NCBI GenBank assembly: GCA_039545355.1
Contig: BCJJ01000016.1
Location: 744,001-808,000, forward strand
Direction of reading: 5' to 3'
Source: Trichosporon coremiiforme
Lineage: Eukaryota; Basidiomycota; Tremellomycetes; Trichosporonales; Trichosporonaceae
Length of the DNA: 64,000 nucleotides
The position numbers and the translations under genes are program-made. The notes under the pieces are model-generated. The model did no database searches. It was not told the DNA's origin and was given only the letters and a program-made list of their open reading frames with translations. This document shows positions 45,493-56,068 of the stretch, in pieces. Every line of letters begins with the position of its first letter. The stretch's first letter is position 1.

Positions 45493-45988
45493 ATTAGCAT
45501 AATGAACAGTATAATCTTGTCGTGAGTGGGAGTGGACTGACGACGTGCGCCAATGATTCAACCAGGGGATCGTGGGCAGAAGGTTCGACGAAGCGTTCAG
45601 CGATGGTCTCACTGACTGCTGTTCTCGTTGGGGAGTTGAAGGGCGCTGTCGCTGTGCCCCTCTGCAAGCTCACCGCAGGACAGGATGAACACTGTGCATT
45701 CCCCTTCACCCGTCGCATTCCAGATCCAGGCGCTGCGCCCACGGAAGACGAGAAGGAGGGGAAGATTACGAGGGGTCATAATCGGTGAAGCATGCCAACC
45801 TTCTCGGATCGATCGTGCTCTTCTCGATCTTCCAGACCAGTTCGATCGTCGTCAACGAGTTATTTCTGTCCATCGCAACGACTTCTGCGACTCAAATCGG
45901 AAGACGTCGAGCCCACGATCTCGCCTACATAACCAGCGCACCTCGCCCACCTTGACATCATAATCGCCCTGTCCAAAACGTCGCCGCC
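45493..45988. other. Intergenic
   Basis: This 496-bp spacer between the SAC gene and the next plus-strand gene has no coding signal. The last 60 bases are a C-rich leader before the start at 45989. Confidence 0.5.
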
Positions 45989-46517
45989 ATGTCCTTCCAC
46001 GACTTCGGCCGTTTCCCTCCCCAACCCCCCGCCTCCTCCACCACGTCGTCCTCAAACTCGCAAGGCAGCAACTTCTCTCCCAGGCGTGGCCGTGCCGGCT
46101 TCGTCGACCCTACTTTGGCCGCCTCACTGAGTCCACGTACGCCCTCGCGCGGCCGGCCGTCACCAGCGCAACGCGCGCAAATCTACTACATGCGCCTGAA
46201 CGAGCAGTCAATCTACGAGGGCGGCGTCCTGCGCGCGTTCCAGTGGAAGATTCTGCACCCCGACGAGCCTGAGGCGAAGGAGCTCTTCCTCCAGTTCCGC
46301 AAGATGATCTCGGCCGACATCCCTTACAAAGACAGGGACAGCGAGGAGGAGAAGAGGGAGGCGGGCGAGATGTGGGCCGAGCTCACGCGTATCATTGCGG
46401 CGGAGGTTGAGGAGAGGGAGAGGAAGACGAACGTGAGTTGTCAGCTGGGGGCTACGGTAGACGCCTGAAGCTGACGGACAGAACTCCATCTTCAGGTGGG
46501 GAAGGCGCAAGTCGTAG
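45989..46517 (+). CDS. Small orphan protein, helical core with disordered N-terminus
   Basis: Two exons (45989-46432, 46482-46517) give 159 residues. The 49-nt intron has a GTGAG donor and an AAGCTGACGGACAG end. The first 60 residues are Ser/Pro-rich with RRGRAGFVDP and SLSPRTPSRGRP. The rest (about 70-150) is charged and probably helical, with RLNEQSIYEGGVLRAFQWKI and MWAELTRIIAAEVEERERK. The tail FRWGRRKS is basic. I do not recognise the family; the regular splicing and codon use support a real gene. Confidence 0.6.
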
Positions 46518-47139
46518 TGCGCAGCGGTGCCCGATGCGTGCGTAGCTTTTTGGATGTTGGCCAAGCTGACAAGCGGCCGTTTTCAGCATCATCTGTCAAC
46601 CCAATTACTGTCTCACTGTCTCCTATGGCCTCCTACATCTCTTGGTATCGAACTCGTACACTCGAATGAACCCGTGGCTCCAGCGACCGCAGCTGCGCCC
46701 TCACATCAGGACAGAAACCACTGACCACATTTGACTTCGTCGCAACCGTCGCAGAACGCAGAGAGGTCATGGTCTGCGCGCTAACGTCCCAGCCACTGAC
46801 TGACATCGACGAAGCGAGGAGCACCGGTGCCGGTGACCCCTTGTCCCTGCCCATCGTGCACGACATCTCAACGTTCTCAACGACCTAACGACGCCCAGAT
46901 CTGGGTTAGCTCCGAGCTCCGCATACTCAAACGCACCTTTCCTAATCCCTCCTGACGATCATGCACTGCCGGTTCGCCGGCTCTGGCGCCTCGCAGTCTA
47001 GATCGTCTCGATCGACGTTGACGCGCTGGCGCTTGTCCGCTTGGCGACACGAGTGTATAAACAAACACTCAACCACTTCACTGGCATCCCACTCACCTCC
47101 GTTTTCACCCCGTTCAAGACTCATTTCAACCACATCACC
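46518..47139. other. Intergenic
   Basis: This 622-bp stretch has no supported gene. The right end is the leader of the small cysteine-rich gene, with CACTTCACTGGCATCCCACT and other pyrimidine-rich sequence. Confidence 0.45.
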
Positions 47140-47690
47140 ATGGAGGAGAAGACCGGCTGTCCCACTCGTGAGTTCGACTCGACCCACGTAACTGACCAAC
47201 AGCCGCAAACCAGCCTGCCGCCGAGCGGAACAGGAAGACCGTCGACTTCGATGGTGAGTCTTCCTTCCCTTCCCTCTCCACTCCGCCTTTCCTTTGCCAG
47301 CGGAGTCTCCTCATTGTGAACACGACGTTCCTCACGCACTTGGGAGAGCCTGCTGTTGACATCTGACCATCCCCGCCGCCCGTGCTATCTGCCATGGCCA
47401 CCTCGCTCGGTTCGCCAGGCTCGCCGCGCTCGTCGCCACTATCCACCACTAACTTCAGGTGAACCTCACCCCGACTGCCAGCGCTTCGGACACGACACAC
47501 GCATCGGCGTCGGTGCCGCTCTCGCCGTCGCCTGCTGCCTTCCCTGCAGTGTCATCTGGTGCGTGTCCCCGACCCAGCTGGCTTGCATCCACGAGTGAAT
47601 CGGGCGCTGATGCGCAGGCTCTTCGCCCGCAAGGAGGTCACCTGCAGGCGCTGCAAGACCAAGATGCCCCCTCAGGGTATCATCAACTAG
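47140..47690 (+). CDS. Small cysteine-rich single-span membrane protein
   Basis: Four exons (47140-47167, 47203-47253, 47459-47558, 47618-47690) give 83 residues. The layout is a short N-terminus (MEEKTGCPT), a segment with one Cys and two His (GEPHPDCQRFGHDTR), a hydrophobic Cys-rich stretch (IGVGAALAVACCLPCSVIW) and a cytosolic-looking end with CRRC (KEVTCRRCKTKMPPQ). This order of Cys/His, membrane stretch and CxxC recalls the LITAF/BRI3 type of small zinc-binding membrane proteins, but similarity is only in pattern. Intron 2 (205 nt) is long for this genome; an alternative acceptor at 47302 would give a different, 45-residue product ending at 47362. A GTGCGT donor is used for intron 3. 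Confidence 0.55.
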
Positions 47691-48423
47691 AGGTCGGTCG
47701 GCGTCGCCATCGAACCGCCTTCGACCGCCATCGACCCCCGAGAATGTGCCGAAGTCTCTTCCAGCGGTCAGCCCGTTCAGCCCATCAGTGTAGTCGACCG
47801 TAGTGATGCAGAAGTTGTCCCCCCTGTGACTGCCCCCACGTCCTGTTTCGGACAGAGAATGAGCAGGGCGGAGATTGAACACGGTGCAGCCAATGGACGG
47901 CCAGTGGCGCTCAGTGGTGCCATTGAGTCCTCGACGCCGGGTGCTGTGCACGGTCCGTCCGTGGCTTGAGGTCAAAATCCCTATGTTATTCCCGGCCGCT
48001 TCCACTGCATCGCAACCATGGGCTCCGGGTCGGATGGTCGTCCAGACTCGCGGGCTCGCAACGCACAGACGCCCGACCCCACCCATACAACCAAGCGACC
48101 GTACTTCCTACTTCACCCTGTCCCCTTGCTGTGCAAGATGCCCGGACACCTGCAGGCTCGCGCTCAGCGCGAGTGAAGATTGTTGTCATGACTGGACTCT
48201 TCTCACTCACGACTGACAACTGGCTCGTTTGATCTCATCGCGTTCCTTACCCCGACACATCCTAAACCTCTCCTAACCTCAGCCCTACGACTCTTCTCGC
48301 TTCGACGTACCGACGACTTCACCCTTACACGACTCGTTTCACGACTGCCCTAATCTTTGTCTCTCCAGCACTCCCGCATCAACTTTTAGCCTCGGGCAGT
48401 AGTTTCCAGTGCAGTCACGCACG
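47691..48423. other. Intergenic
   Basis: This 733-bp spacer lies between two plus-strand genes. The right 180 bp are C/T-rich leader sequence. No coding signal was found. Confidence 0.5.
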
Positions 48424-49101
48424 ATGCCCGCTCTCCTGCACGTGACGCTGTACTCTTTCTGTCTGGGTGTCTCGCTCATTCACCTCATCTTCGCGGCCTG
48501 GTCGGCCGAGAAGGGCCAGCAAGACTGGTCGCGCATGATGTCCGGCGGGAAGCAGTATTCTCTCGTGCTGATCGAAGACGGCCGTGAGTAACTCCGTCCC
48601 GCGTTCCGTCCCTTGTGGAAACCATTGAGCCCGACCCGAACTGACGACGCAGCGGCATACGAGAAGGCGTACCGGTTCGCGATCTTCCGCGCCGTCGTTG
48701 CGGCAGTGTCGGCGGCATACTTCTGCACGCACCTCATCGTCCGCCGCGTGTGGAAGGAGACGTGGTTCATCTGGTGCTCGATCGACTTTGTCATCATTGC
48801 CGTCATCGCGGGACTGAGCGTCGCCTCCCAGCTGACGGGGATGTACTTCGCCTCAGCCCCCGCCGTGCTCGACGTCATTGCCTTCTTCCTCCTCGCCATC
48901 TTCTACCTGATTCTGTTGATCAGCATTTTGATTGTGTTTGCGCGCGGCGCGCGCCGAGAAGGTGCTAGGATAGCTCTTTCCTCCTCCGTTGACCGGTTGA
49001 AGTATGTCCGACGACACGGCGCGCCGGATCCTCCCGTCCACGCCGTCGCGGGACAGCACATGGCGCCCGTCACGCCCGAGATCCGCGTAACCCAGGTGTA
49101 A
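48424..49101 (+). CDS. Four-helix membrane protein, unknown
   Basis: Two exons (48424-48583, 48653-49101) give 202 residues. Four hydrophobic segments are visible: LHVTLYSFCLGVSLIHLIFA near residue 5, AIFRAVVAAVSAAYFCTHLI near 63, WFIWCSIDFVIIAVIAGLSV near 90 and VLDVIAFFLLAIFYLILLIS near 122. The C-terminus is basic and Pro-rich (GARREGARIAL, RRHGAPDPP). The layout resembles MARVEL-like four-span proteins but no signature residue proves it. The intron has a GTGAGT donor and an AACTGACGACGCAG end. Confidence 0.65.
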
Positions 49102-49323
49102 AGCACGCGACGGCGCCGCAGCGCTGGTCAGTCGTTAGTTCCTCCCTCACTCCCAAACCTCCATTCGATCCTTCAACCCCGCCACTCGTTTCTTTCTTCG
49201 CTCTCGCTCTCCCGCTCTCATAGGACATTCTGGTACTTTCATATCGTTATACTCGTGCCCGCTCTGCATGCTGTAAGCTAGTCTGAACTTCTGATTCCGT
49301 CGCATCGGCGAGGTGGAGGCTCC

Positions 49324-50187
49324 CTAGGCGCTCTTGACCTCGGCCGTCTTGATGATGGTTCCGAAGGCGTCGCCGAGTTCGGCGCACACCGTCTGTATTC
49401 CAGTCAGCACTTGCTTCCGAACTCTGCACAAGGCTGCTCTGCACCCCTGCGCGGCCCGTAGGCCCCGAAGAGAGCGGGAGCAATACGTACCTGGACCAGC
49501 TGCTCCGCCGAGGCGCCGGGGATGTCCCTGTCGCCAATCGCGTCCTCGGCGACGAGCACATCGTATCCGCGTTGAGCTGCTTGACGAGCTGTAGTGCTAA
49601 CACAGACATGACTCATGTATCCGACCAAAAGAAGCTTCTTGAGGCCGCCCTTTTGAAGCAGAGAGTCGAGATTGGTCTCCGTGAACGATCCGGGGTGGAT
49701 TTTCTTGACGATGGCCTCGTTGCCGGTCGGCTTGAGCTCGGCAAACTCCTCCGCCAGCTCAGTGCCGGGCGTGAAGACGGGCGTGCCCTCGGGGACCTGC
49801 GCGTCAGCTCATGCACTCCTTTGCAGCTGCAGGAGGCGACGGATGGTTGCGGAAAAGGCGTTAGAAGAGGATGGGGTCGGAAGTTGAGGTGAGGTGAAGG
49901 TTGGTGGTGGTCGGCGCGGTGGAGGTGCCACTGCCCAACGTAGCGACTCCGTAGCAGTCCGCAGCTCTGCTCACCTGATGCACCACGTGGATGACCTGTC
50001 CGCCGTCCTTGCGGTACTTCTCGAGGAGGTCCTTGATGTTCTTGCGCGAGGCCTCGACGTTCTTGATCTTGAGCGCGCCCTGGGCGTACTCGTTCTGGGC
50101 GTCGATGATGACCAGCACCGAGTCCTTGGTGCTAGCGGTCGAGGGGGGCACACCGGCGAGCTGACGGAACGACTTGGCCTCGGACAT
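49324..50187 (-). CDS. Isochorismatase-family cysteine hydrolase
   Basis: Three exons on the minus strand (50187-49975, 49796-49491, 49392-49324) give 195 residues, the usual size of the family. The expected Asp/Lys/Cys triad is present: Asp29 in VLVIIDAQNEY, a Lys in AIVKKIHPGSF (about 102) and Cys136 in MSHVCVSTTARQA. Relatives hydrolyse isochorismate, nicotinamide, N-carbamoyl compounds or other small amides; several fungal members are of unknown substrate. Intron 1 is 178 nt and intron 2 is 98 nt, both longer than typical here, and intron 1 contains an extra open stretch. There is no signal peptide, so it is probably cytosolic. It is divergent from the orphan gene at 51003. Confidence 0.9.
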
Positions 50188-51002
50188 GGTATTCACAATG
50201 GGAGGGGGGAGATGCGAGAAGATGGCGCGATGGGGATGGGTATATGTAGAAAGGACGGAGAGCGTGAGCGTAAGCGAGACTCGCAGGACCTCGGTGGGAA
50301 CGACACGGGTCCTCCATGCACGGAATAGATGGAATAGGTGGGGGATGGCGCTCTCGCGCTCTCGATCGCACCCACGCCTTGGCACCCGCCGTCCGCCGTC
50401 GGCTGGTCCGAACCTTGATGATTCAGCAGGTTAATAACCGACATTCCGATGGCCCTTAGATTGCCGGCGGTAATTAAGGTCCATTAGGATCCTGACCGCG
50501 GCGACTACTCCATGACATGAATCAGCCTCTCGCGATGCAGACGCCGAAGGCCAGTGATGACGGCAGACCGACGGGAATCAAGCATTGCGCCTTGGTAACT
50601 GTGACAGGAAGATCGTCGCTGGCATGTGGCGCTTGACTGGGAGAACAAACAGAAGTGCGATCTATCGTCGCCCCATAGACAGGTGGAGGGCGATGCCCCC
50701 ATAATGGCGGGTTCGACACGGCGACATTGTTAACCACCGCTTCACCTATTCACCACTGTCGACCAGTGCAGTACAACTCATGGAGCTCATCAAGCAAGCA
50801 AGCTCGCTGTTGTTGTTCTCAGCGACGACAGTCACGAAGCGATGTGCAGCGGTGAACAATCTGTTCTCGCAATGATGAACCGCAGCTCCGCGTCTGGAAG
50901 GTACTTAAGCTGCGCTCGTTGCTGGCCTCATCACTTATCCTTCGACAAACGAACAACTCCAAGAGCACAACAAGAACCGCAAGTAACTCAGAGCCAGCCA
51001 GG
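50188..51002. promoter_or_regulatory. Divergent intergenic region
   Basis: 815 bp between the isochorismatase-family start (50187, minus) and the orphan gene start (51003, plus). GC falls toward the right. No gene was supported; both promoters should be here. Confidence 0.5.
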
Positions 51003-52248
51003 ATGAGCGCCCTTTCTACCCCGGGGACATTCTCGGGTCTCCCCTTCGGCCGTCTGTACGACGGCCCGGTATCGGAGGAGGGTGACTGGAGTGACGAAGT
51101 TGAGGAGCGCAAAGTGTCATCAGCTGTCGGCCATGCCGACATGGAATGTCGGACACTGGCCACATGGAGTCGGTCGTTGGCGAGGCCAATAACGATGCGC
51201 CCAGCTTGAATCATGACTCGGACCGCAACTTCACCCATGCTCTCCGAACCGCCATGAACGAAGCCATGGCGGACGTCAACCTCCCTGCTTCCAGCTCGCC
51301 GTGCAGCAACACGGCTACCCCCTTTACTCCGAGCCACTATGGATATGTGACCGAGAAAAAGGCGGAGGAGCTTGGCCCTATTAGCTGCCATGGCTCGAAC
51401 AGTAGGAGCAGTATTACCAACGAAAGCTGGGTCACTGTCCAACCGCCTGATACTCCCTCCCCCTCCCGTCCGTTTCCCCCCCACGCGACGGATCCAGAAG
51501 AAGATGTACTCTGACGTTCTTGAGGATCTCATGGAGGAAAGCGAGGAGAATAGTGAGGCTGAAAGTTGTGATGACGACAAGTACGGTGAAGGAGAGGAGG
51601 ATAGGGCTGAAGTTTATGAGGAGCGATTGTGCCTTGTGGAGAGCCAGCCAGCGCCCCGGTGGGCGGAGGTCTGATGCCCTGGCAGCAGACTACTGCTGAG
51701 ATGACTCGGACGAACTTCGCGCTGAACAGCCTGCAGGACGTTTTCGACTCAATGGGCATGGGCACGCCGACCGTTCCCGTTTTCAATCCACCACAGTCCA
51801 CAGCTCCTGTATTCAACATCTCTATCCAGAACAATTACCAGATGCTTGGGTCTCCTGCCCAGCCAGTGCAATCCCAGCTTCCACTCCTGACGGACGGTTT
51901 CGACGTGCCAGCCCCTTTCAACCCCTTGGATCCCACTGTTGAGAGGAAGGGGTACGAGCTGTCGGCACTGATGGAACGGAGATCTGGGTGCCTGCTCACT
52001 ACGCCCTCAGCTCACAGGATTGCAACTGCCTCTCTTGCTCTCTGCGTCGGGCGATCATTGCCAACCCTGACATGGCCATGTACCTCGGAGGCGCGAGGCA
52101 TGAGCACTACCTCTTCCTCCAGACATCGACTGGAGGAAGGACGAGCTGGCGCGTTTTTGCCAGCCGCGCATCGGGGGCGCATAGTCTGGGGACTTGGAAT
52201 ACCTTTATCTCAGGTCTGCCTCCGCACCCTCCTGTCATCCTGGACTAA
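51003..52248 (+). CDS. Orphan acidic protein, weakly spliced model
   Basis: The coding signal runs through three frames. A model with four introns (51114-51169, 51431-51497, 51586-51641, 51938-51981) joins every frame change and gives about 340 residues from MSALSTPGTFSG to PPHPPVILD. The second intron is strongly pyrimidine-rich; the others have weak donors (GTGTCA, GTGAAG, GTTGAG). The protein has an acidic middle (DLMEESEENSEAE), a Pro/Phe-rich part (TPTVPVFNPPQ) and a more ordered end with SSQDCNCLSCSLRRAII and HEHYLFLQTSTGG. No family is recognised. If the introns are not real, it is a pseudogene with four frameshifts. Composition and poor splice sites differ from the housekeeping genes. 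Confidence 0.4.
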
Positions 52249-52846
52249 TACAGTAGGATCTGGGCATGGACTTTCGAGCGAGTGCCATTAAATTTATAGA
52301 AATTCAGTAAATGTATCTATCAAGGACGAGATATAGCACTGGAGCAGGTTGCGACCGTAGCAAGTCTGGGACATGGCAGCTGATTAAGGGTTATGAAACC
52401 CCGGCGGTTCGGTCGATTGCCTGCATGTGCGAAGGCATCATGTGCTGTACGTTCAGAGGGGCTATTCCGCCACTCCCCACACACTACCCACTGGCGTCAC
52501 GCTGTCTCCCATGAATGCGCGAGGTGATGCACATAGCCGCCGTACACCTACTCTGGATATGGTCAAGGTGCCTTCAGTGATGAACAGATTGGTTCTGGCT
52601 GAGACTCACGGAGGGTGGGTGGCCAGGAACAGGCAGTGGCACACAGCGCACACACTCGCACCGCTGCCGCACCAGTACATCACTCGCTTCCACAGTTCAC
52701 CTTAGCTCACGCTCGCACTCTGTGCACCACTCCAAGCCCGATGTCCATCAACTCATGCAATGACAGCATGAAGACGTGGTGTATGCGTGTCTTCTCTTCA
52801 CCGTCATCATAGTTGCCTTCGACATCGTGCGACACGAACAATCGAT
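52249..52846. other. Intergenic between two orphan genes
   Basis: 598 bp of lower-GC sequence with stops in all frames. Its right end should be the leader of the next orphan gene. No feature recognised. Confidence 0.4.
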
Positions 52847-54387
52847 ATGGGTAAACGTTTCTCGCGTCCCATGGAGGATACCACCACAGACTCCGAAAGG
52901 CGCTTGCGAACCCTTGGAGCACTCCTCAGCGCCATTCATCTCTCTCGAGCCGAGTCTTATGTCGTGGAAGGTTCTACAAAGTGCAACCATCCGCTTCCCA
53001 GTGGAGCAGCTGAGCAAAAGAGTACCCCACTGGCACCTGGCCACCTACCTCAGGAATCGGACTCGACGGACGCAGTACCTGCGATTTCTACCATCTTCTA
53101 ACGACGACCCGATTATTCATGCCCCTCGCCCCGTCTATGCTTTCAATGGAGGACATGCCTCCAATCCGATGGGGGCACCATACGACTATCGCCATCAGCA
53201 CGCTATCGCCATTCTCGACACCTTCAACCGAGTCGTCAGCGAGAAAGACAGCTCGGAATGTGGTGAGGTTGACGATACAGATGCTCGGTCCCCTGAAGCA
53301 GACACGGCGACCCCAACCGTCAATGGAGACAGGAACGAGTCTATTCCAGCTGATGTTGAGGTGGCCAACGCCACGGCCGCACCGAGGTCGCCTAGCATCT
53401 CATCAAGTGATCGCAGTGTTATCCTGACCCCCCGGTTCCCCCGTTTGGCACCAACGATGTGGCCCTCGAAACGGCTACCTTCACCTTCCAGCTCGGGTCG
53501 CTGCTCAATTAACTTCCTGATCTTCGACACCCATCCGCTATCGCTGCCACACCTTCCACAGCTAGTGCAAATCCTGCCTGAGGAGACTGGTCAGAGTACT
53601 GAGACCGACAGCGACTTCGTGGCTTGGATCCCCATTGTGACCGTCAGTGACGGGGCCGACAGAAGTGACATAACCAGAGGAACCAACAGCGTCTCCGGCG
53701 ACAGCGCCTCGCCTCACCCGCAACAACCTCCAGGAGGCACTCAACATCCATAGGCTAATCCTGCTCGGGCGCAGTGAGCTGGCACGGGCGCTGCCCCCCT
53801 GCAATCGGCATTCCGGTGACGTGTTCCACAAGTACCGCGGCTTCCGCGCCGCCCTCAAGCTGCAGGAGCTGGGCCTCGGCCCCCTTCTGGCGGACATGGA
53901 GGCTCTGCTCTCTCTTGAGCCCGCGCCCGCTGATAACGACTTCACGTACGACAGCGACGACAACAACGAACTGGACTATCTCGCCTGTAACAGCTCCACG
54001 GACCGCGCCGAGCTTGCGGTCGCCGCCAACCTTGTGTCCAGATACCACAGCTTCTTGGTCTCGTGGTGGGCGCGCCAGCGCAATCGCACCGGATCCTCCG
54101 GGGTCGCGAGACAGAAGGGAAAAACCAAGAAGCCAAGGGCGGCGTTCCTCGAGTTTGTCGCGGTCTCGCGCGCGCACCGTTACGTCAGTAGGTGTCAGAG
54201 GGAGACGGAGGAGGTCCACTCCGAAGTCTACGAGACGGTTGAGGCAGACGGCATCTGGCCTATCGAGGGGAGCAGACGCCATGATGAGGAGACGGGGCGG
54301 GGACCCCAGCAGTGGGTCATCTACGGCGGCGACGTCTCTGCGGGTGAATATGAGGAGATGCGGTCAAGTGACGACGAAGAGTCATAG
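52847..54387 (+). CDS. Orphan protein with low-complexity middle
   Basis: Three exons (52847-52970, 53002-53646, 53690-54387) join in frame to 488 residues. The start gives MGKRFSRPMEDTTTDSERRL. Intron 1 is only 31 nt (GTTCTA...CTTCCCAG), unusually short even here; intron 2 is 43 nt with GTGACG and a GACATAAC branch. If intron 1 is wrong, the ATG at 52959 (MSWKVLQSATIRFP) would start the same frame. Blocks that look ordered are KRVPHWHLATYLRNRTRR, NLQEALNIHRLILLGRSELA and KYRGFRAALKLQELGLGPLL; the middle is Ser/Pro/Thr-rich and the tail acidic (EMRSSDDEES). No family is recognised. It lies between two other orphans on the same strand, suggesting a lineage-specific block. Confidence 0.45.
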
Positions 54388-54868
54388 GATGTGGGCGATC
54401 ATAACTCGGTGGCCGGAACCGGGAGCGTGAACGATTGACATCTGGTTGACGGTGCGGTTTGGTCCTGCAGTAACGCCGCCTACGAGTTCAGCAGAGTGCT
54501 TGCAGCTTGAGTCGAAGAGTCGGCGATAGATCATGGAAGTTCAGTGTAAGTGCAAAGCTAGGACTAGCCGCGGCATTTGGCAAGGGTTGACTCAGCCAAG
54601 TTCACTTGAGGCGTTTTGATTATTGCTGCTCCGCCACCCAGGTGCCCGGCTCTGCTGCGATCTACTCAGCAGCACATGTCACCACATGTCGCTGCCTCAC
54701 CAGCCACCAGCCTCCGCGACCCAACCGTCACCCACTGTGACAGAAAACCGCGGCAGGCATACTGAAGTCGCGTTGACCAGCTCGACGCGACCGACTTGTC
54801 ACACTGTCAGCTGGTAGAAAAGGCTGACTGCAGCCTTCCTGTGTCTTCCCCAGTATCTCTCATGCAGA
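54388..54868. other. Intergenic
   Basis: 481 bp with no coding signal. Just before the next gene there is an intron-like end (GGCTGACTGCAG at about 54834), so a 5' non-coding exon is possible. Confidence 0.4.
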
Positions 54869-55442
54869 ATGGTCCTTATCTTCGACTTGCCAGACCACGC
54901 CCTCCGCTTCCCCCGCAACGACTACAGGGCCGCAGCACACTACCATCCCCAGCCGGGAGCAGTAGACGCGACCGACGTCGTGCTCGCCCGCCGCGGCGCG
55001 GCGCGCAACCCGCCAGTGGCACGCGGCAAGCGACACGGAGAAGTGGTCGCTCATGGACAAGCCATGCCTCCACCTCGCCGTACTCGACAAGGCCATCCAG
55101 TTGTGAGCCACCCTTGCACAAGCCGCCGTAGCCATTAAAGAGATAGCTGACACCAGAAACGCCCTTGCACGGGAGGAAGCGCTCCAGCCCTGGCCCGTAT
55201 CCAGCGTCCAGGACTGGCTATACCTGGCCGAAGACCTCGTCGCGATCGCGTACAGACTCGCCGTCATGCGCAGGGGTGCGGGACTGTGCTTGTGGTCGCC
55301 GCCCAAAGACGCTCCGTTTCCGAAACCGCCCTCGTTCGAGTATACAGCGGCCAAGGTCATGATGGCCATGAAGTGGTTTCACATGTCGGACGATATAACG
55401 AGCACGCCTACCCCCGTAGCATGCGGCCGCGGTTTACGCTGA
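54869..55442 (+). CDS. Small orphan protein, alpha-helical
   Basis: Three exons (54869-54961, 55017-55102, 55157-55442) give 154 residues. Intron 2 (GTGAGC donor, AGCTGACACCAG end) is a textbook intron for this genome; intron 1 (55 nt, GTAGAC donor) is weaker but joins two different frames exactly. The protein opens MVLIFDLPDHALRFPRNDY and continues WHAASDTEKWSLMDKPCLHL, with helices around VQDWLYLAEDLVAIAYRLAV. An alternative splice (55356-55402) would replace the last 29 residues with a basic tail containing RPRFTLRDYVGQYSPTLEEK, ending at 55612. No family is recognised. Confidence 0.42.
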
Positions 55443-55998
55443 GGGACTATGTGGGACAGTATAGTCCCACGCTTGAGGAGAAGATACTCCGTCCGCAGAA
55501 GCCGGACTGCCAGAGTGGACGGATTGTTAGGAGACGGGTCAAGCCAAGCCGTCATGAGAAGCTACGTCGCACTGATAGCCTCGCTGGCCGGCTATACCGG
55601 CTCAAGCTGTAGACGTGGTCATGGTTCTGGTCCTGGTTGTATCCTCATGGAGTGATTCTGTGCATGGCTTGAAGTGATGATCCGGGAGCCACCGGCTAAG
55701 GAGATCAAGCGCAAGTCGTAGTCGTCAGCAGATCGCAACGTTCGGCCGCACTCCGCTTCACCAGGGAAGGCTACAATCTGGGTCAGTCGTCAACCAATTA
55801 CAGCCCAGGAGGTATCAGTACTATGCTTCACCATAACAGACGTCTTTGAGAGTACGGCAGCAAGAGCGTAATGCTACCGATGAGCGGCTCACTTGTCAGA
55901 AAAGCACGAGAGAGTTGTGAAGTGGAAGGCAAGTCACGAGCTCACTCTGGGCCTCCACACCCAGAAATTCCGATTGCACAGTGCAATCGCCGATTCCT

Positions 55999-56068
55999 CC
56001 CTGCCTCAGACACCGACACCTGATCCAAGCAGACACCGTCTCTCTGCCTCAGACACCGAGCAGACACC
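55999..56068 (+). repeat. CAGACACCG interspersed short repeats
   Basis: Four copies of CAGACACC(G) occur within 70 bp, two of them as CTGCCTCAGACACCGA-type words, and another CAGACACCGAG lies near 56322. The repeats are irregularly spaced (14-30 bp) and encode nothing recognisable. Confidence 0.55.

Noticed and set aside
47254..47458. Separate short gene inside the intron of the cysteine-rich miniprotein
   Set aside because: The open stretch after 47302 is better explained as an alternative terminal exon or intron sequence; it has no start codon of its own.
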